Notes under the pieces: generated by a model | Told to the model about the DNA's origin: nothing | Database searches by the model: none | What the model saw: the letters and a program-made list of their open reading frames with translations, nothing else | Position numbers and translations under genes: made by a program | Part shown: piece by piece, positions 57,619 through 64,000 of the stretch | How the letters are laid out: every line of letters begins with the position of its first letter | How positions within the stretch are numbered: the stretch's first letter is position 1 | Origin: Physcomitrium patens | Lineage: Eukaryota > Streptophyta > Bryopsida > Funariales > Funariaceae | DNA length: 64,000 nt | NCBI RefSeq assembly: GCF_000002425.4 | Contig: NC_037255.1 | Location: 4,629,477-4,693,476, forward strand | Reading direction: 5' to 3'

Positions 57619-58815
57619 AGAAAGTTTGTGAAGAAACATATTGAAGATGTGGCTCAGATATTAGAGAGATTGGAGTCAGTTAATCTCACGTTATCTTTGG
57701 AGAAATCAAGCTTTGGAGTTGATGAGATTCTAGTGGTGGAGCACATGTGTGGCAGGTATGGTAGGAAACCAAACCCTGATAAGATTGATGCTATATCTAG
57801 AATTAAGGCTTGTAAAAATGTTACAGAAGCTAGAAGGTTTTTAGGAGCATGTGTATTCTATCACATTTGGGTGCCACACTTTGCCCATATCTCAGAGCCA
57901 CTATATAAGTTATTAAGGAAGGGTAAGAATTTTGTATGGGAAGAAGAACAAGAAACAGCTATGGAAAATCTAAAAAAAATGTTGAATTCACCACCTGTAC
58001 TTAAACAAGTGGATTATCAATGTGAAAGACCAGTAGTTGTAACAGTGGATACAAGCCCTATAGCAATTGGATGGGCTATTGGACAAAATGATGTAGAAGG
58101 AAGAAGATTTGCTATAAGGTTTGGAGCTAGGGTTCTTACAAAGAGACAAAGGACTTATCCACAAGTTAAAAGAGAGCTTTGGGGAGCGCTTACAGCATTA
58201 AAGGCTGAGAGGAATTATTTAATTGGAGCAAGTATGGTTTTGGAAATAGATTGTTTGCCATTACTTGGAATGATAATTAACTGTACTACTCCAGATATTG
58301 CGATGCTAAGATGGATAGCCTATATAAGGACATTAAACCATGTTTTGGTACATACTACTGGTAAAGAGAACTTGGTGGCAGATATGTTGTCCAGAGCTAG
58401 ATATACATTTGAAGAAGAGATGATGGCATATGAAAGAGGTGAAGATGAAGAAGAGAAGAATTATGGAAGTTCATTTGCTACTGGTGGAATGGATTTTCGT
58501 GACAAGGTTCAAAATTTCTATGAAGGTACGTATGAAGGCAAGTTGAAGGATATTGGAATTTATTTAAGCACAATGAAAAAACAAGAAGGGTGGATGGACA
58601 AAACCTTCAAAGATATTAGACATCAATCCTATGGTTATATACTCAGGGATGGATTTCTATGGAAGAGGCCAAAAAGAGGTGACAAAATCTCATTGAGAGT
58701 TATAGGAGATCTTGAAACTAAAATTAAGGTTTTAAGAGAATATCATGATACACTTTGGGCAGGACATAGAGGAGTTTGGGCCACATATACTAAGATCAAA
58801 GAAAGGTATTGGTGA
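57619..58815 (+). pseudogene. D2 RT end, RNase H and integrase zinc domain
   Basis: Continues the same frame. RT C-terminus (VNLTLSLEKSSFGVDEILVV, ARRFLGACVFYHIWVPHF), RNase H (VTVDTSPIAIGWAIGQ, RTYPQVKRELWGAL, VLEIDCLPLLGMI, ENLVADMLSRA), then the start of integrase with YHDTLWAGHRG. A TGA at 58813 replaces the second Trp of RYWW (Trp in B2). Confidence 0.9.
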
Positions 58816-59916
58816 AAGGGTTTATACAAAGATGTAGAAGACTTTGTGAGTTCATGCACAGAGTGCCAACTACAATCTAAGGTTAGGTATAGAGATGGAT
58901 TACATCTTACTTATCCACCTTCTATACATTTTCAATGGGTAATTGATTTGGTAGCTATGCCTTCAGGATTATGGGGTATGAAATATTTGGTTTTAACAAG
59001 AGAAGAGTTATCAAACTATGTTGAAGGAAGGGCTTTGAGAACCAAGACCACGGAAGCAATATGCAGGTTTATATTAGAAGACATCTTCAGCAAATATGGC
59101 TATATTGGGAGGATGAGAGCTGATAGAGGAGAATTGGATGCAATAGAAGCAAGAGATTTTTTCAAAAGGTACGGAGTTCAATTGAAGTTGACTACTTCTT
59201 ATAATCCTGAAGCCAATGGAAAGAGTGAAAGAGGTCATCCTCCAATCATTTATGCATTGGTTAAGGCATGTAAGGGTAAATCAATTCAATGGCCTAAACT
59301 GCTTCCATTTGCTTTATGGGCTGATAGAACTACTCATAGTACTGTCACTGGTTATATGCCTATGGAATTAATGCTAGGACAAAAACCTATAATGCCTGCT
59401 GAAGCAACCTATCCTACATGGATGTTTTTGTCTTGGGAAGATAACATTAATAGAGAAAGGTTATTAGAGCTTCGAATCCAACAATTAAGAAGATTACTTG
59501 AGGACCTACAAATTGCAGCTGAGAGGTTAAAGGAAGCAAGATTGAAAAATAAAGAGAGGTTTAATAAGACTCATAGGTTAAGGCCTAAACCTATAGAGAT
59601 TGGAGATTGGGTTCTAGTTTATGATAGCAGCCTTGAGCATCAACATAGTACTGTAAAGAAATTTGTAAAAAAATGGTTTGGACCATATGTGGTGGTTATA
59701 GTCCATGATAATGTCACATATACCTTACGTGAGTTAGATGGAGCTATCATTAGAATTCCAATAGCATGGAAGAGGGTGAAGGCTTTTAAAAGAAGAGATG
59801 GGTAATTTCAAATAGAAGATCTTGAAGAATTCTTACCTCAATATTTGGACCAAGAACATGAAGAAGAAGACTCTATGAGTGATTCCAAGAAGTCTCAAGA
59901 GGATGAAGAAGAGTAG
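58816..59916 (+). pseudogene. D2 integrase with acidic tail
   Basis: The open piece 58846-59805 (319 residues) has Asp34 (VIDLVAMP), Asp93 (ADRGEL) and Glu128 (KSERGHPP), an intact D-D-35-E, plus TREELSNYVEGRALR, WADRTTHSTVTGYMPMELMLGQKP and KKWFGPYVVVIVHDN. After TAA 59803 the frame continues for 37 codons as an acidic Glu/Asp/Ser tail ending at TAG 59914. No chromodomain. The acidic tail is the only candidate for a targeting module. Confidence 0.9.
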
Positions 59917-59933
59917 TATGTGGCACATACCGA

Positions 59934-61254
59934 TGTCGTATTATGTGCTTTCCTGCTCTAGAACGCGCCGGGCGTCTGGTTGTAGAAAGTAGTATGGAGA
60001 TTCGTCGATAGTCAAGCAGTCTACCAATTTTTGACTGCTGGAATATAAACGACTGCAACAATGTACCGTAAATCTATACGGGTGCTCTTCGACTGCTTGT
60101 CGAAGTCCTTTTTGCCCCAGCCGGTAGGTCTCTAGACGTTATAGAGAACCCCGAACAATCCAAACTGTTAATCTTCAATACCGCTTTGTACTTACGATCT
60201 TGTATCCACTGACTGTCTAGTTAGATTAACCCAATAAATTTCATTCACTCTGCATACTCAATCCTATAGACACCCTTTTAATCCTTCAATCACAGACGTA
60301 ACTCGATTTCACAAAACAGTCAAGAGTATTCAAACCCACTTCATTGAAAATCCCGATTCACCATTACAATACTGACTTCAGCAGCGATTGCCTCAGTCTT
60401 CCCAAAACTCTACGAAGAAAAAAATCCAAATTTTATGTCTTTCCTTCCCCGACCTGAAGCATAAAGCTCCTCTCTCTAATCCCCTTGATCTCCAAAAAAC
60501 CTCCAATGAAAACCGAACTAGTAACCTTGCAAAAACTTTCTGCCGCTCCCTCGATTCTCCCTTCAAACTTATTCTCTCCCTAACCTTATCCTCTTGAATT
60601 CCTTCAATCTTCCGTCTTGGATCCGAAATTGGCTCCCGCCGTCAGAGCTTAGATCCGAAATTGGCTCATGTCATCAAGGCCTTCTCCTCCGTTTTTACCT
60701 TTAAGAGATCCATTTACCGCAAACAACGTTCCCTGAAACGGCACAGAGAACAAGACAGCCTGAAATAAAATCGAAACCCCGTACTCGGGTCCACATTGAG
60801 TCGCCCGACCAATTCACGTCCCATATTGGGAATGATGCCCGTAGTAACCTGGATGTTCGCATAATTGGGTCAAATTGGTCCTCACGTCAGATTGGCTAAG
60901 ACTCGTAGTAAGACCTGGATTTCCCGTAATTAGATTGCATTGGGTTGACCGGCCAATTCAGGTCTCATATTGGATAAGAGTCCAGTAGTAACCTGGATTG
61001 GATTCTCGAAATTGGATCCAATTGGCTCTTCGAATCTGTCGTGTGAATTGGTCCTTTTCTTCCTACAGACTCCTGTTATTGGAATTGAATGGAGCATTTC
61101 AGTATGCCCGGCTGACTGTAACGGGGAGACTGAACCTGGCCACTCAGTATTTGTACAGGAGTTGGTCGTTGCTCCCAATATTCGAGGTAACTGAATATTA
61201 ATAAAATTCTCCTTTCTTTTTATTTTCACTGTATACTCGTGTTACAACACGACA
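59934..61254 (-). repeat. Family-B LTR (B5), reversed
   Basis: Reverse complement of a type-2 B LTR: ends TGTCGTATTATG and AACACGACA on the plus strand. Length 1321 bp. Flanks CCGA (left) and CCGG (right) fit a 4-bp duplication. It lies at the 3' edge of D2 and immediately before a truncated B element facing the other way. Confidence 0.9.
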
Positions 61255-61264
61255 CCGGTGTTGT

Positions 61265-62939
61265 AAACGCCAGATATTGCAATGTTGAGATGGATTGCTT
61301 ATATTAAGTCACTAAATCCAGAATTTAAGCATATCACTGGAAAGGACAATTTAGTAGCAGACATGCTATCTCGAGCAAGATACGAGAGGGAGGATAAAAT
61401 GGTTGAAGACATTGATGATGTCGGATTGAAATTCTATTCAATATCAAATCTCAACAGAGAAGACAAGCTATTTCTTGAAGAATCTTATGAAGGAGAATTA
61501 TTGGATATTGGTCATTATTTGAAAACCTTGTCTAAGCAGGAGAATTGGTCTATAGAAAAATTCAAACAAATAAGAAAAAAAGCATATGGATTTTTACTTC
61601 GAGATGGATTCTTATGGAAGAGACCGAAGAAAGGAATTGGGATGCCACAACGAGTGATAGGCAAAAGGGAAGAAAAACTAAAATTATTAAAGGAGTTTTA
61701 TGATAGTTTATGGGTAGGGCATAGAGGAATCTGGGCTACTTTTGCTAAACTCAAGGAACGATATTGGTGGAAAAATATGTATCGAGATGTGCTCTCATTT
61801 GTAGAGTCATGTGAAATCTGTCAATCGTATTCTAATATCCGACATCGAGATGGGCTTCATCCTACGTATCCTCTGGCTATTCATTTTAAATGGGTTGTTC
61901 ATTTGGTTATTATGCCAGTTGGATTATGGCAGATGAGATATTTGGTTTTAGCTCGTGAAGATTTATCAAATCAAGTAGAAGGAAGAGCATTGAGGACAAA
62001 ATCTACAGAGGGGATTTGTAGGTTTTTGCTTGAAGATGTCATTTGTCATTACGGGTGCGTAAGAAAAATCACTGCAGATCGTGGAGAATTAAATGCACAA
62101 GAAGCTCGTAAGTTCTTTGAAAAATGTGGAGTTAAACTATCACTGACTACTGCTTATAATCCGAAAGGGAATGCGAAAACCGAACGCGGTCACCCGCCGA
62201 TTGTGAAAGCATTGGTTAAAGCTTGTAATTGGAAGATTAAAGAGTGGCCACGGCTTTTGTCATTTGCATTATGGGCTGATCAAATAACACATAGTTCGGT
62301 GACAGGATATATGCCAGTAGAACTTATGACAGGTCAAAAACCAATTATGCCGATTGAAGAAAAGGTACTTACTTGGAGTATGCTACCATGGGAAGATGGA
62401 TTGACAAGAGAAGAACTTCTGGCTATTAGGATTCGACAATTGGAGCAAAGAACGGAAGATGTCCAAATAGCATTATGAAGGTTAAAAAGAGCAAGGTTAC
62501 AAAACAAGGCACGATTCGATAAGCAACATCGATTGAGACCAAAAGCAATCCAGGAAGGTGACTGGATACTTGTTTATGACAATAGTCTGGATAATCAACA
62601 TAGTACTTTGCGGAAATTTTCAAAACGTTGGTTTGGACCATATGTTGTAACAACTGTTCATGATAATGCGACTTACTCATTACGGGAGTTAGATGGTACA
62701 AAATTGAAAATACCAATTGCAGGGAAGAGAGTAAAAATATTTAAACGAAGACACGCAGAGATGAATATGAAAGACCTTAATGAAGGTACAGAGATTCCAC
62801 AGCAAAAAGATGAAAGTGATATGGATAATGAAGGTGACGAAGACGAACTGGACAAAGACGTAGGGGATATATTCAGAATCAAACAGCAATTGGGTAAATT
62901 GGTGCATACCGGAGGATGCACAGGTTCAGAGGGGGTGGA
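61265..62939 (+). pseudogene. B6 partial pol: RNase H end, integrase, acidic tail
   Basis: Near-identical (about 97 percent by eye) to 40835-42508 of the mosaic B element. The open piece 61282-62478 (398 residues) starts within the RNase H tail (MLRWIAYIKSLNPEF) and covers integrase; a TGA at 62476 (GGA in B2) then interrupts, and 62533-62952 continues in frame. The first catalytic Asp is His (VVHLVIMP) and the first zinc-site His is Tyr (EFYDSLW), so the enzyme is dead. Second Asp and Glu are present. Everything upstream of RNase H is missing. Confidence 0.9.
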
Positions 62940-64000
62940 TGTCGTGTTGTAACACGAGTATACAGTGAAAATAAAAAGAAAGGGGAATTTTATTAATATT
63001 CAGTTACCTCGAATATTGGGAGCATCGACCAACTTTAGTACAAATACTGAGTGGTCAGGTTCAGTGACTCCGTTACAGTCAGCCGGAGCATACTGAAATG
63101 CCCCGTTCGATTCCAATAACGGGAGTCAGCAGGAAGAGAAGGACCAATTCACACGACGGGTTCAAGGAGCCAATTGGATCCAATTTCGATAATCCAATCC
63201 GGGTCCTCTTACCCAATATGAGACCTGTATTGGTGAGGCAACCCAATGCAGTCTAGTTACGGGAAATCCAGGTCTTACTACGGGTCTTAGCCAATCTGAC
63301 GCGAGGACCAATTTGACCCAATTACGGGAACATCCAGGTTACTACGGGCATCTTTCCCAATATAGGACCTGAATTGGTCGGGCGACTCAATGTGGTCCCG
63401 ATTACGGGATTCGATTCTGTTTCAGGCTGTCCTGAACTCTGTGCCGTCTCAGAGAACGTTGTTTTCGATAAATGGATTTCTTAAAGGTATAGACGAAGGA
63501 GAAAGCTTGGCGGCGAGAGCCAATTTCGGATCCAAGCTTGAGGTGGGAGCCAATTCCGGATCTAAGATGGAAGATTGAAGAAATTCAGAGGATAAGGTTA
63601 GGGGGGGTATAGTTTTGGGGGTGGTTTTTTTTTGGGGAGATCGAGGGGGGAGCTAGTTTTCAAGCTTCTGCAAGCTTACCAGTTCGGTTTTCATTGGAGG
63701 TTTTTTGAAGATCAGGGGAATTAGAGAGAGGAGCTTCATGCTTCGAGTCGGGGAAGGAAAGACATAGAATTTGGATTTTTCTTCTTCGTGGAGTTTTGGG
63801 AAGACTGAGGCACTCGCTGCTGAAGTTAGTATTGTAATGGTGAATCGGGATTTTTAAATGAAGTGGGTTTGAATACTCTTGACTGTTTTGTAAAATCGAG
63901 TTACGTCTGTGATTGAAGGATTAAAGGGGTGTCTATAGGATTGAGTATGCGAAGTGAATGAAATTTATTGGGTTAATCTAACAGGACAGTCAGTGGATAC
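62940..64000 (+). repeat. B6 3' LTR (type 2), runs off the window
   Basis: Starts TGTCGTGTTG after the polypurine tract AGAGGGGGTGGA. Matches the type-2 LTR at 42509-43844 through the doubled TATGAGACCT-type block and the G/T run near 63600. The last 270 bp or so lie beyond 64000. Confidence 0.9.

Larger units (their letters stand above)
52649..59933 (+). mobile_element. Gypsy element D2, lacks 3' LTR
   Basis: A plus-strand Ty3/gypsy element: 5' LTR 52649-53900, gag from 53957, zinc knuckle, protease, then RT, RNase H and integrase to about 59916. It has no polypurine tract or 3' LTR: a reversed B LTR begins at 59934. It is the best-preserved representative of the B/D lineage, with all catalytic motifs and only nonsense interruptions in long frames. 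Confidence 0.9.

Noticed and set aside
60388-60597. Short plus-strand frame MPQSSQNSTKKK in the reversed B LTR
   Set aside because: Lies in an LTR, is not open in the other copies and has no domain.
1-64000. Host genes, tRNA or rRNA genes, bacterial-type operons or defence systems
   Set aside because: Every long frame with a recognisable motif belongs to gag or pol; no RNA gene, ribosome-binding site pattern or non-retroelement enzyme was found.

Overview
The window is a nuclear, AT-rich, gene-poor block built almost entirely of LTR retrotransposons inserted into and beside one another. No host gene, tRNA, rRNA or CRISPR array was recognised. The mixture (Ty1/copia with a plant-type gag, an Athila/Tat-like Ty3/gypsy, chromodomain gypsy elements of the Tcn1-like kind known from fungi and from mosses and lycophytes, and a gypsy lineage with fungal-looking protein motifs) suggests a land plant with a large repeat-rich genome, probably not a flowering plant. 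That is inference; no species can be named. Family letters below are labels for this window only.

Layout. 1-7264: minus-strand gypsy A (gag, protease, RT, RNase H, integrase), split by an old family-B LTR (2663-4429). 7265-8825: reversed LTR remnants. 8826-16567: minus-strand chromovirus C1 with both LTRs and a near-perfect 5-bp target duplication, carrying a solo family-D LTR (9696-11035). 16568-21009: very old remnants, including a plus-strand gypsy RT and a copia integrase. 21010-26260: copia element G with both LTRs. 26611-30760: decayed family-D element D3 with a B-like LTR inside it. 30761-31408: 5' LTR and leader of another C1-type element, cut by a reversed LTR remnant. 31840-51693: a head-to-tail array of chromovirus C2/C3/C4 in which neighbouring units share LTRs. 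38608-44658: a mosaic family-B insertion inside C3. 51694-52648: a family-B LTR cutting C4, itself cut by element D2 (52649-59933). 59934-64000: a reversed B LTR followed by a truncated B element that runs off the window.

How the parts relate. B and D are sister gypsy families: their LTRs begin TGTCG and end CGACA, and they share pol architecture. Almost every B or D insertion whose flank can be read sits on a 4-bp site with a central CG (NCGN), or its TG/CA/TA decay product, whereas C1 has an AT-rich 5-bp duplication. The C2-C4 LTRs differ in length only by the copy number of a 30-bp unit (267 + 30n bp, n = 5, 7, 4) and carry runs of alternating nGAAn/nTTCn pentamers, a textbook heat-shock element, upstream of a TATA-like box. 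Copia G has a primer-binding site matching the anticodon arm of initiator tRNA-Met, the half-tRNA priming arrangement.

Decay. Every element is broken. In copia G, D2 and the mosaic B element the long reading frames have almost no frameshifts and are interrupted by nonsense codons that are mostly explained by C-to-T or G-to-A changes, as expected of methylated, silenced repeats. Identities and counts quoted here were made by eye.
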